From contig DAGF01000042.1 of the NCBI GenBank assembly GCA_002495645.1, positions 4,036 to 17,539 on the forward strand: 13,504 bases of DNA, read 5' to 3'. Numbering within the stretch: position 1 is the stretch's first letter; each line of letters opens with the position of its first letter. The notes beneath the pieces were generated by a model that did not search any database, was not told where the DNA came from, and saw only the letters and a program-made list of their open reading frames with translations. Source of the stretch: Euryarchaeota archaeon UBA549. GTDB taxonomy: Archaea; Thermoplasmatota; Poseidoniia; Poseidoniales; Poseidoniaceae. The translations under genes were made by a program, and so were the position numbers. Of this stretch, positions 6,218-13,504 are shown piece by piece.

Positions 6218-9115
6218 TCAACGTCGACGAACTGCAAAGATGCGAGATTTGACGATGAATTTTCTAAACTCTTCAATGATGAACACACTTGATGCGATGA
6301 GCACGACCACCGTCCAATCGTTCTGCGTGATCGGATTTGTTCTCAGGAGTGAACCGACTTCAATACCAAGAAGAGGGATGGACATATCGGCAAGTTGCAC
6401 GAAGAAGAGCAGCAAACCAGAAGATACGAGCAATGCGTAGTTGATGGCGCGATTTGAGAAAATACCCAGTTCGAACACACTCTCTTCGTTGGACCTGCAG
6501 TTCATGACATTGAACAACTGGTAGACGATGAACACAGCGAAGGTCATCGTTTGTGCGTGCATGAAATGACCGTCTGCATACGTTTGCCAATCATCAATTG
6601 CAGATTGTTCTCCGTCGAGACACGCCTCCATGTCAAAGGCCGTGGTGCTCAATTCAGTTGGGCGCAACGTGCACGGATCAGCACCCGCCAACCCACCACC
6701 AGCGAGCCAAAACACCGCAAGGGAGCCAACGACCATCACAGCGCCGAGGTAAAAAATTAGGGAAATATCACGGCTGTTTGGCAACCCTTCATCAACCGGC
6801 CGGGGTGGACGTTCCATCACGTTTCCGTGTTTCTTTTCCACACCTAAGGCAACGGCTGGAGGGCCGTCCATGAGGATGTTGATGACCAAAATCTGTGTCG
6901 CCGTCAAAGGCAGTGCTTCTGCACCGAAGAACAAGGTCGCAAGCACAAGCAAGGAAACAGCAGCTACGTTGGTTGAGACTTGGTAGCGAACGAAGTTTCG
7001 AATGTTTTGGTAGATTTTCCTGCCTTCCTCTACAGCGTGAACGATGTTTGCAAAGTTGTCATCTTGAAGGACCATATCGGCTGCATCCTTCGCTACGTCA
7101 GTTCCAGCAACACCCATGGCAATACCGATGTTCGCACCCGAGAGTGCAGGTGCGTCGTTCACGCCATCGCCGGTCATCGCAACAATTTCTCCTTGTTCTT
7201 GGAGTGAAGATACGATTCGCATTTTTTGGTCGGGAGTGACGCGTGAATAGATAGCGACCTGGGCTGATGCTTCGCGGAGTTCATCATCGCTCAATAGAGC
7301 GAGATTTTTGCCATCAAGTGGGCCGATTGCACCCGAGGTAATGTCCAATTCCCGACCGATGGCCGCAGCGGTCATCTGATGGTCGCCGGTAATCATCTTG
7401 ACTTTGATACCCGCTCGCTGACACGTTTCAATGGCGGCCTTAACCTCGGGCCGAGGCGGGTCCATGATACCAATCAGACCGAGGAAAATCAAGTTTGATT
7501 CAATGGATTCAATGGATTCGATGTCCTCGCCATCAACCACTCGACGTGCAAATAAGGCAATGACTCGCATCGCTTGTGAACCCATTGCGTTGTTGATTTC
7601 TGAAATACGAGTACGGTCAGCATCGGTCAACTCAACGATCTTATTGTCGACAATTTTTGATGTTGCCAAGTCATTGTAACCACCCGCGCTTCCTTTCGAA
7701 AACACCCACTGCTCACCTTCGTACTCGTGAACAACACTCATTCGCTTCCGCACAGCATCAAAGAAGAACTCGTTCAAACGTGGATGGCGGAGTGAGAATT
7801 TTTTCACATCACCGTTAATTTTCCAGCCGGCAACAGCGCAGGCAGAGTCCGTGGGATCACCAATGGCTTGCCAGTACCCGTCTGTTTTCACAATGTTGGA
7901 ATTGTGGCAGAGCGCAAGACAGGCGCCAAGCAAACGGAAACCCAAGTCTGCTTGCCGTGATTGGAGGTCGGCATCAGAGAGTTCAACACCGTTTCGAACT
8001 AGATTACCGTTTGGCTCAAACCCTTCTCCAGTCACGTTGAAATCACGGTCAAGCGTGTGAATTTCACGCACGGTCATCTGATTTTTGGTGAGCGTGCCGG
8101 TTTTATCGGAACAAATAACCGTCGTTGAGCCCAGCGTTTCAACAGCTTTCATCCGGCGGATGATGGCCTTATGACGTGCCATGTTCCGCATGCCCAGGGA
8201 CAGTGTAATGACCAAAATGATGGGCAGCCCTTCGGGCACGATGGCCACAAAAATGGCGATGGCGACGATAAATTGTTGGACAACGACTTCCCTCAAATCG
8301 ATGTTAGGTTTGCCGTACGAAACCAACAAGTTCAGTGAGACGAGCAAAACAGCGACAATGAGCGCAATGAAACCAAGGAATTTACCGAGGCTTTCCAGCT
8401 TGAGTTCGAGCGGTGTCTTCGGTGTTTGGGCCTCAGCAATATTGCTCGCAATTTTGCCGAGTTCTGTTTGCATGCCGGTGGCCACCACCAAGCCCAATCC
8501 ACGGCCCGAGGAGACCGTGGTCCCCATGAAGGCCATGTTTTTCCGGTCAGCGAGCACGGTATCGTCAGGTAGCGCTTGGATATCCTTGCTGATGGTCAAG
8601 GATTCACCCGTTAACGCGGATTCATCGACTTTGCACTGTTGAGACCATAGCAATCGTACATCTGCTGGCACATTGAGGCCCTGTTCAAGACGAACCACAT
8701 CACCAGGCACCAACTCTGATGTCGGGACTTCACACTCAAAATCACCGCGAATGACCACACAATTCGAGATGGACATTTGTTTCAGGGAGTCCATGGCTTG
8801 TTCTGCTTGATTTTCCTGCCAGAAGCCAAAGAAGGCATTGGCCGTCAAGACAATGAAGATGAAAATAGCATCCCCAGGATGGTCTGGATTGATGAGCAAA
8901 GCGACCAATGCGGCGCCCATCAGAAGATAATTGAGCGGGTCATTGTATTGAGAAATGAACCGAAGAAAAGCAGATGTTTTCTCAGCCTCTGCAAGTTTAT
9001 TCATGCCGTACCGTTTTTGTCGACGAACGACTTCGTCAACCGATATGCCGCTCTCGGAACTCTCTTGCATGGCGAGGCTTTCATGAGTTGATAGGTTGTG
9101 CCAGTGTTCCTGCAT
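6218..9115 (-). CDS. P2A-type Ca2+/Mn2+-transporting P-type ATPase (SPCA/PMR1-like)
   Basis: This is a 965-residue membrane pump. Motifs, numbered from the ATG at 9115, are an N-terminal cation-ATPase domain, TGES (169-172, actuator), PEGLP in TM4 (294-298), the phosphorylation site D337 in CSDKTGTLTKNQM, KGSAG (474-478, nucleotide binding), MITGDH (574-579) and TGDGVNDAPAL (648-658). TM6 reads INILMDGPPAVALGVE (about 745-760), very like the PMR1/SPCA signature with the Asn and Asp metal ligands. TM5 (NFVRYQVSTNVAAVSLL) lacks the glutamate that forms the second Ca2+ site in SERCA. One Ca2+ or Mn2+ per cycle is therefore predicted. The loop between TM7 and TM8 is enlarged and holds two Cys. 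The frame extends to a GTG at 9157, but GGAGGT sits 6 nt ahead of the ATG at 9115. It heads the minus-strand block. Confidence 0.93.
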   Translation of the reverse strand: MQEHWHNLSTHESLAMQESSESGISVDEVVRRQKRYGMNKLAEAEKTSAFLRFISQYNDPLNYLLMGAALVALLINPDHPGDAIFIFIVLTANAFFGFWQENQAEQAMDSLKQMSISNCVVIRGDFECEVPTSELVPGDVVRLEQGLNVPADVRLLWSQQCKVDESALTGESLTISKDIQALPDDTVLADRKNMAFMGTTVSSGRGLGLVVATGMQTELGKIASNIAEAQTPKTPLELKLESLGKFLGFIALIVAVLLVSLNLLVSYGKPNIDLREVVVQQFIVAIAIFVAIVPEGLPIILVITLSLGMRNMARHKAIIRRMKAVETLGSTTVICSDKTGTLTKNQMTVREIHTLDRDFNVTGEGFEPNGNLVRNGVELSDADLQSRQADLGFRLLGACLALCHNSNIVKTDGYWQAIGDPTDSACAVAGWKINGDVKKFSLRHPRLNEFFFDAVRKRMSVVHEYEGEQWVFSKGSAGGYNDLATSKIVDNKIVELTDADRTRISEINNAMGSQAMRVIALFARRVVDGEDIESIESIESNLIFLGLIGIMDPPRPEVKAAIETCQRAGIKVKMITGDHQMTAAAIGRELDITSGAIGPLDGKNLALLSDDELREASAQVAIYSRVTPDQKMRIVSSLQEQGEIVAMTGDGVNDAPALSGANIGIAMGVAGTDVAKDAADMVLQDDNFANIVHAVEEGRKIYQNIRNFVRYQVSTNVAAVSLLVLATLFFGAEALPLTATQILVINILMDGPPAVALGVEKKHGNVMERPPRPVDEGLPNSRDISLIFYLGAVMVVGSLAVFWLAGGGLAGADPCTLRPTELSTTAFDMEACLDGEQSAIDDWQTYADGHFMHAQTMTFAVFIVYQLFNVMNCRSNEESVFELGIFSNRAINYALLVSSGLLLFFVQLADMSIPLLGIEVGSLLRTNPITQNDWTVVVLIASSVFIIEEFRKFIVKSRIFAVRRR
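7497..7523. repeat. 9-bp tandem repeat, three units, within the ATPase gene
   Basis: Two perfect copies of GATTCAATG and a third with one change (GATTCGATG) lie head to tail. Read on the minus strand they encode IESIESIES in the nucleotide-binding domain region of the ATPase. The near identity at wobble positions points to recent slippage expansion in the gene. Confidence 0.8.
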
Positions 9116-9272
9116 GAAGAAACCTCCGAAACAAGGCATACACCTTGTTAACAACACATCCTAAATAGTTCAATTATTAATACTGATGATGGAATTCCCA
9201 TGAAATTTTCACCCTACGACCAACAAATTTCATCAGCGCAGGCTATACTTACCCCAAACCGCTGGAAGGAGC
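9116..9272. promoter_or_regulatory. Divergent promoter region between ATPase and OPT transporter genes
   Basis: This 157-bp gap feeds both strands. For the minus strand, CTATTTAG (9168-9161) is a TATA-like box that would place a transcript start near 9136, shortly before the ATPase ribosome binding site. For the plus strand, GCTATACTT (about 9242-9250) is a candidate TATA box close to the OPT start, and the AT-rich stretch at 9166-9182 is another. The region holds several palindromes: a 7-bp stem with a 6-nt loop at 9130-9149, TTGTTAACAA at 9145-9154, GGAATTCC at 9191-9198 and TGAAATTTTCA at 9201-9211. Some may be operators. The promoter assignments are inferred from spacing only. Confidence 0.55.
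9122..9127 (-). promoter_or_regulatory. Strong ribosome binding site fixing the ATPase start
   Basis: GGAGGT on the minus strand is 6 nt upstream of the ATG at 9115-9113. It lies inside the longer GTG-initiated frame (9157), so the longer N-terminus is probably not made. The 9130-9149 hairpin is immediately upstream of it. Confidence 0.75.
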
Positions 9273-11318
9273 ATGAGCGGGCTGAATGAACCGTACATTC
9301 CGGCTCATGAATCCCCTCTTGAACTCACAACACGTGTGATCCTCGTCGGCATCGTGTTGGGGATCTTGATGACCGCAGCCAATGCATATCTTGGGCTGTA
9401 CGCAGGGATGACGGTCTCTGCGAGCATCCCTGCCGCCGTCATGTCGATGATCATTCTCAGAACGATGTTCAAAGATGTTTCAATTTTGGAAAACAACGCT
9501 GTTCAGACCATGGCTTCTGCTGGTGAATCACTCGCTGCGGGTGTCATTTTCACCGTGCCAGCCCTGCTTGTTATGAACATCTGGACGGAGATTCAATGGA
9601 TGGAGACGCTCATCATCGCCACGCTCGGGGGCCTGTTGGGGACGATGTTCACCATCGCCTTACGACGTTTATTCATCGTTGAGGAAGCTCTTCCTTATCC
9701 CGAAGGTGTGGCGTGCAGAGAAGTTTTGGTCGCCGGAGAGGAGGGTGGTGATGGAGCCCTTGCTATTCTGTACGCATTGGCTATCGGCGGTATTTACGGA
9801 TTGATGGTGAAGGGTTTTGAAGTCACACACCACACGGTTGAAGGCGCTGTCTCGTTTATTTCCACCAGACTCTATGCTGGCATGGATTTGTCCATCGCTT
9901 TGCTCTCGGTTGGGTACATCGTTGGCATACGAATTGCTTCATTCATCTTCTTTGGTGGCGTGTTGGGATTCGGATTGCTCGTCCCCATGTACGGCTTGAT
10001 ATATGGATGGCCTGATTCAAAAACATTGGTCGATGGATTTTACATCATCTGGTCGACACAAGTTCGCTACGTTGGTGTCGGCGCCATGGTGGTGGGTGGC
10101 GTTTACACGCTGTGGTCAATGCGGAAAACCATCATTACGGGCCTATCCAAAGCCTTTGTCAAAACCGATGATGATGATGGCGAGTTGCTACGAACCGAGC
10201 AGGACATTCCAATGAATCGGGTCTTCATGGTCTGCGGCGTCTTGGTCGTCCTCACCTTCTTCTTCTACTGGTGGGCCACAGAATCCTTTGTCTTGGCCTT
10301 GGCCGGTGCACTTTTCCTTGCCTTTGTGGCCTTCTTCTTTGCAGCCGTTGCCGGCTATATCGCGGGCGTGGTTGGGTCCTCAAATTCACCCGTTTCTGGC
10401 ATGACCATCGCCACGCTCCTGTTTACTGTGGGCTTGGTTTACATCATCGGTGATGTCTTCCTCGGAATGGCCAAACAAGACCTCATGTTCGCCACCTTGC
10501 TCATCGCCGCCATCGTCGCATCCAGCGCTGCCATTGCTGGCGACGTGATGCAGGACCTGAAAACAGGCCACATGCTTGGTGCGACACCAAAGCGCCAACA
10601 AGTCGCAGAAATCATCGGTGTGTTAACCGGTGCAGTCGTCATTGGCCCCGTCTTGTCGCTTCTCCATGAAGCGTTTCGCATCTCTCAAACAGCGTGCCAA
10701 CTCAATCCACTACCGAATGACCCCACATGTTCCAATGCCCTCTTCGCACCGCAAGCTGAGTTGATTGGCGCTATCGTTCAAGGTGCATTTGGTGGCGATT
10801 TGAACATCCAAATGGTGGTCCTCGGTGCGGCCATTGCCGTGGCCCTCATTCGTCTGCAGATGCCTGTGATGAGCGTCGCCATCGGCATTTACCTCCCTCT
10901 CGGGCTATCAGTCCCCATCATGACGGGTGGTATCATCTCCCACATCCTTTTGCGAAGCGCTCACCTTCGTGTCGATGGCGTGCTACGAAAACATCCCTCA
11001 GAACAGGCGATTGAAGCCGCAAAGGAGGTTGAAAGCCGAGGTGTCCTCATCGGTGCTGGCTTCATCGCAGGCGAATCCATCATGGGCGTCTTTATCGCCG
11101 TCTTGATCGTCGCAAAGCAGGACCTGGCTCACGAATTTGGTATTCAGACAATGAACAATGCGATGTCGCTCCTCTTCTTTGCTTGGTTCGTGGGCGTCTT
11201 CATCTGGCTGGCCACTCGAGCGCTGCCCAAGGGTGGAAGTTTGGCCGGTGATGCCGTGATGGTCGTGGCGGATGCTTTCCGAAACATGCTCGATGCTCTT
11301 CAACCAAAAAAGCGCTGA
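9273..11318 (+). CDS. OPT-family oligopeptide (or metal-chelate) transporter
   Basis: This is a 681-residue polytopic membrane protein of the prokaryotic oligopeptide transporter (OPT) family, which imports small peptides or metal complexes, likely with protons. It is hydrophobic throughout, with an estimated 15-16 membrane spans. Family motifs are GLYAGMTVSASIPAAV (41-56), NNAVQTMASAGESLAAG (74-90), ALPYPEGVACREVL (139-152), GSSNSPVSGMT (about 368-378), GDVMQDLKTGHMLGATPKRQ (about 426-445) and VQGAFGGDLN (about 503-512). An acidic cytoplasmic loop with DDDD lies near residues 297-300. GGAAGGAG (9264-9271) precedes the ATG, but with only 1 nt spacing; no other nearby Met suits the start. It is divergent from the ATPase. 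A peptide importer fits a protein-degrading heterotroph, but the substrate cannot be read from the sequence. Confidence 0.93.
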   Translation: MSGLNEPYIPAHESPLELTTRVILVGIVLGILMTAANAYLGLYAGMTVSASIPAAVMSMIILRTMFKDVSILENNAVQTMASAGESLAAGVIFTVPALLVMNIWTEIQWMETLIIATLGGLLGTMFTIALRRLFIVEEALPYPEGVACREVLVAGEEGGDGALAILYALAIGGIYGLMVKGFEVTHHTVEGAVSFISTRLYAGMDLSIALLSVGYIVGIRIASFIFFGGVLGFGLLVPMYGLIYGWPDSKTLVDGFYIIWSTQVRYVGVGAMVVGGVYTLWSMRKTIITGLSKAFVKTDDDDGELLRTEQDIPMNRVFMVCGVLVVLTFFFYWWATESFVLALAGALFLAFVAFFFAAVAGYIAGVVGSSNSPVSGMTIATLLFTVGLVYIIGDVFLGMAKQDLMFATLLIAAIVASSAAIAGDVMQDLKTGHMLGATPKRQQVAEIIGVLTGAVVIGPVLSLLHEAFRISQTACQLNPLPNDPTCSNALFAPQAELIGAIVQGAFGGDLNIQMVVLGAAIAVALIRLQMPVMSVAIGIYLPLGLSVPIMTGGIISHILLRSAHLRVDGVLRKHPSEQAIEAAKEVESRGVLIGAGFIAGESIMGVFIAVLIVAKQDLAHEFGIQTMNNAMSLLFFAWFVGVFIWLATRALPKGGSLAGDAVMVVADAFRNMLDALQPKKR

Positions 11319-11322
11319 CTGC

Positions 11323-11335
11323 GTTCAATTTGAAC
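11323..11335. repeat. 13-bp perfect palindrome downstream of the OPT gene
   Basis: GTTCAA-T-TTGAAC is an inverted repeat with a single-base centre, lying 5 nt after the OPT stop and about 60 nt before the transketolase start. It could be an operator for the tkt genes or part of a transcript end. No T-rich tract follows it, so I do not call it a terminator. Confidence 0.6.
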
Positions 11336-11386
11336 AGAAATGAACGGCACAACCATCAAAGGCCATCCATGCAGGCCTTGAAGTGC

Positions 11387-11392
11387 AGGTGA
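11387..11392 (+). promoter_or_regulatory. Ribosome binding site of transketolase subunit A
   Basis: AGGTGA is 1 nt before the first ATG (11394) and 4 nt before the second in-frame ATG (11397). The spacing favours the second, which would make the protein one residue shorter. Confidence 0.55.
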
Positions 11393-11393
11393 G

Positions 11394-12221
11394 ATGATGA
11401 CAAGCACGGATGAACTAAGAGAACTTGCACGCAAATGCCGCGTCCACATCGTGAACATGGTTCATCGAGCACAAGCAGGTCATCCCGGTGGTTCGCTTTC
11501 TGAAATTGACCTCTTGGCTGCGCTCTACAAGACCACCCTTCGTGTTCGTCCAGATGACCCGGATTGGGATGACCGAGACCGGTTCATCCTTTCAAAGGGC
11601 CATGCATCTCCCGGTATGTACGCCATTCTTGCAGAAATGGGGTTCATCAGCGTCGACGACCTCGCATCCTACCGCGTTCTTGGTGGTATTTGCCAGGGCC
11701 ACGTGGACATGAAGTGGTGCCCGGGTGTTGATTTCTCGGCCGGTTCCCTTGGCATGGGCCTCTCTTTCGGCATGGGCTCAGCCATTGCAGGACGCCTCGA
11801 GGGCAGTGAGCGCCAAGTCTACGTCATGCTCGGTGATGGTGAAATCCAAGAGGGAAGTGTTTGGGAAGCGGCCATGGCTGCAACGCACCACGAACTGGGC
11901 AACCTCAACGTTATTCTGGACCGAAACCGAATCCAAAACGATGACTTCTGTGAAGCCCAAATGCGGATGTTTGACATCCCTGCAAAATGGAAGGCCTTTG
12001 GTTGGAACGTGAAGGAAATTGACGGCCACAACATGGAAGAAATCGTTGACGGATTGAACTTTCTGCAGAATTCCAACGACGGTCCTTCCATCTTGATCGC
12101 TCATACCGTGAAGGGACACGGCGTTTCATTCATGGCCGATAACCCTGCATTCCACGGGGCCGCACCCAACGACGAACAATATGCCCAAGCCATGGCTGAA
12201 CTTGGTGAGGTGGTTGCATGA
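11394..12221 (+). CDS. Transketolase, N-terminal (thiamine-diphosphate/Mg-binding) subunit
   Basis: Transketolase moves two-carbon units between sugar phosphates. In many archaea and some bacteria it is encoded as two proteins, and this is the N-terminal half (275 residues). AGHPGGSLSEIDLL (28-41) and SKGHASPGMYA (67-77) are the family's conserved His-containing motifs. GDGE (147-150) followed by DRNRIQND (176-183) is the thiamine diphosphate and metal-binding motif. GSLGMGLSFGMGSA (117-130) is also typical. The start is either ATG 11394 or 11397. The stop overlaps the ATG of the next gene (ATGA), so the two subunits are made from one message in a coupled way. It follows the OPT gene after a 75-nt gap that may hold its own promoter, though I see no clear TATA box there. 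Confidence 0.95.
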   Translation: MMTSTDELRELARKCRVHIVNMVHRAQAGHPGGSLSEIDLLAALYKTTLRVRPDDPDWDDRDRFILSKGHASPGMYAILAEMGFISVDDLASYRVLGGICQGHVDMKWCPGVDFSAGSLGMGLSFGMGSAIAGRLEGSERQVYVMLGDGEIQEGSVWEAAMAATHHELGNLNVILDRNRIQNDDFCEAQMRMFDIPAKWKAFGWNVKEIDGHNMEEIVDGLNFLQNSNDGPSILIAHTVKGHGVSFMADNPAFHGAAPNDEQYAQAMAELGEVVA

Positions 12222-13156
12222 CCAAAATGGCCGCGACCCGAGACGGCTACGGTGAGGCCCTCCTCGAACTGGCCTCCAACCCCAAGGTTGTCGTGCTCGA
12301 GGCCGACCTTGGAAAATCCACCAAGTCTCTCCACTTCAGGAAGGCTCACCCAGAACGAACCGTTTCGTGCGGCATCGGCGAGCAAAACATGCTGCTCGTG
12401 GGCGCAGGTCTTGCAGCATCGGGCTACATCCCGTTTGCCAGTACCTTCGCCATCTTCACCGAGCGAGCCTTTGAGCAGATGCGAAACGGTGTCGCACGGC
12501 CTAACCTCGCCGTCCACGTTTGTGGAAGCCACGGTGGCACTCACACAGGAACCGACGGTTCCTCGGCGCAATCAATTGAGGATTTGGCCATTTACCGCAC
12601 CTTGCCCAATGTGATCGTCATGCACCCGAGTGATGTGGTCTCAACCAAGGTGTTGACGATGCAACTGGCCGCAACCGTTTCACCCTCCTACACTCGAACA
12701 GCGAGGAACAAGACGCCCGTCTTGTACGAAGGACGGGAAAATGAAATTGAAATCGGCAAAGGCATCGTTCTCAAGGAAGGCTCGGACGTTGCCATCATCG
12801 CCTGCGGTGTTATGGTCTCCCAGTCGCTTGAAGCTGCAGAAGCACTCACAGCCGAAGGCATCAACGCCACGGTTGTTGACATGCACACCCTGAAGCCGCT
12901 TGACGGTGAGCTCGTTGACCGCTTGGTCTCTTCCTGTGGCGCCATTGTGACTGCTGAAGACCACAGTGTCATCGGAGGTTTGGGTGGAGCCGTAGCAGAG
13001 CACCTCACCAGCAACACCTTCGCACCGTTGGAGCGAGTTGGCGTGCAAGACCGCTTTGGAGAATCTGGCCAGGCCGATGAGATGCTTGAGGTCATGAAAA
13101 TTTCAGCGCCCTATATCGCAGAGGCAGCCAAGCGCGCCATTGCACGGAAGGCCTGA
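12218..13156 (+). CDS. Transketolase, C-terminal subunit
   Basis: This is the pyrimidine-binding and C-terminal half of the split transketolase (312 residues), partner of the preceding gene. CGIGEQNMLLVGAGLAASG (51-69) contains the catalytic Glu55 that activates thiamine diphosphate. STFAIFTERAFEQMRN (75-90) is the aromatic-pocket region. SHGGTHTGTDGSSAQSIEDL (104-123) and LPNVIVMHPSD (129-139) are standard for the family. The C-terminal transketolase domain begins near residue 170 and contains GVMVSQSLEAAEAL and TAEDHSVIGGLGGAVAE. The ATG at 12218 overlaps the upstream stop by four bases. Such split pairs can also be annotated as 1-deoxyxylulose-5-phosphate synthase-like. The neighbouring transaldolase favours the pentose phosphate role. 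Confidence 0.95.
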   Translation: MTKMAATRDGYGEALLELASNPKVVVLEADLGKSTKSLHFRKAHPERTVSCGIGEQNMLLVGAGLAASGYIPFASTFAIFTERAFEQMRNGVARPNLAVHVCGSHGGTHTGTDGSSAQSIEDLAIYRTLPNVIVMHPSDVVSTKVLTMQLAATVSPSYTRTARNKTPVLYEGRENEIEIGKGIVLKEGSDVAIIACGVMVSQSLEAAEALTAEGINATVVDMHTLKPLDGELVDRLVSSCGAIVTAEDHSVIGGLGGAVAEHLTSNTFAPLERVGVQDRFGESGQADEMLEVMKISAPYIAEAAKRAIARKA

Positions 13157-13213
13157 AAACACCTCAACATCATCAGGGGAGAGTTCATAGAACCTCTTGG
13201 ATGAACAGGGTTC

Positions 13214-13504
13214 ATGGAGTTCTTCCTCGACACCGCTGACGTTGACGAAATCAGAGAAATCGCCGCATGGGGTATCCTTGACGGCGTGACCACCAACCCG
13301 TCCCTCATCAAAAAATCAGGAAGGGATTTCAAAGAAGTTGTGCGAGAAATCGCTGGGATTTGCTCAGGCCCGATTTCCGCTGAGGTGACCGCCATGGACA
13401 CGGCGGGGATGGTGGAGCAGGGTCGTGCGCTCAAAGCAGAACTGCCCGATAACGTGATCATCAAGATTCCATGCACGCCCGAAGGTCTCGCAGCGACCAA
13501 AATT
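13214..13504 (+). CDS. Transaldolase / fructose-6-phosphate aldolase-type protein (cut by window edge)
   Basis: The first 97 codons are present and the gene runs past the right edge. MEFFLDTADVDEIREI (1-16) and DGVTTNPSLIKKSGRDF (23-39) are the opening strands of the small transaldolase/FSA family, whose members are about 215-220 residues. ISAEVTAMD (54-62) and VIIKIPCTPEGLAATK (81-96) follow, and Lys84 is the Schiff-base lysine. The family transfers dihydroxyacetone units in the non-oxidative pentose phosphate pathway, or cleaves fructose 6-phosphate. The ATG at 13214 is 57 nt after the transketolase stop on the same strand. A weak AGGG lies just ahead, so the ribosome binding site is poor. 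An overlapping ATG at 13201 is in another frame. Transaldolase and aldolase activity cannot be separated from this part. Confidence 0.92.
   Translation, partial: MEFFLDTADVDEIREIAAWGILDGVTTNPSLIKKSGRDFKEVVREIAGICSGPISAEVTAMDTAGMVEQGRALKAELPDNVIIKIPCTPEGLAATKI

Noticed and set aside
7497..7523. Tandem repeat considered as a CRISPR-like array
   Set aside because: The units are 9 bp with no spacers and encode an in-frame Ile-Glu-Ser repeat in the ATPase.
9130..9149. Hairpin in the ATPase leader considered as a riboswitch
   Set aside because: A lone 7-bp stem with a 6-nt loop is far too small for a known riboswitch class; kept only as a possible operator or leader hairpin.
12101..12571. Minus-strand open frame of 156 codons
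   Set aside because: It is antisense to the two transketolase subunits and shows no family motif.
13111..13500. Minus-strand frame of 129 codons at the right edge
   Set aside because: It is antisense to the transaldolase, which has clear motifs including the Schiff-base lysine.

Overview
The window most likely comes from an archaeon, probably a member of Thermoplasmatota such as marine group II / Poseidoniales. The main evidence is an archaeal/eukaryotic-type DNA primase small subunit (PriS). A transketolase split into two genes, a short transaldolase of the fructose-6-phosphate-aldolase type, and GGAGGT-like ribosome binding sites fit this but do not prove it. The exact lineage is an inference. 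I saw no rRNA, tRNA, CRISPR, transposon or phage genes, and no gene-free stretch longer than about 160 bases.

The layout is two divergent blocks that meet in a 157-bp intergenic region (9116-9272). Everything to the left reads on the minus strand. In transcription order it holds a Ca2+/Mn2+-type P-type ATPase (9115-6218); the menaquinone (futalosine pathway) genes mqnE, mqnA and an mqnD-like gene (6172-3217); a short HEAT-repeat protein closely resembling one half of eukaryotic deoxyhypusine hydroxylase (3207-2719); a tiny CxxC/CxxH protein (2665-2456); priS (2404-1205); a Pro/Ala-rich protein with a duplicated C-terminal module (1117-104); and the first codons of a KPVAKA-repeat protein that runs off the left edge (98-1). 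Several junctions are tight: mqnE/mqnA overlap by ATGA, DOHH-like starts 9 nt after mqnD, and the last two genes are 5 nt apart. Much of this block is therefore probably one or a few operons.

Everything to the right reads on the plus strand: an OPT-family peptide/metal-chelate transporter (9273-11318), the two transketolase subunits overlapping by ATGA (11394-13156), and the start of a transaldolase cut by the right edge (13214 onward). The transketolase and transaldolase genes form a non-oxidative pentose phosphate module. The mqn genes make the early precursors of menaquinone from chorismate; mqnB and mqnC are not in the window.

The most interesting gene is the 162-residue HEAT protein. 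It carries two His-Glu motifs 33 residues apart, the same spacing as each half of eukaryotic deoxyhypusine hydroxylase, plus a matching SVDPAPP segment. It could be a half-size enzyme that would have to dimerise to form a di-iron site and hydroxylate archaeal initiation factor 5A.
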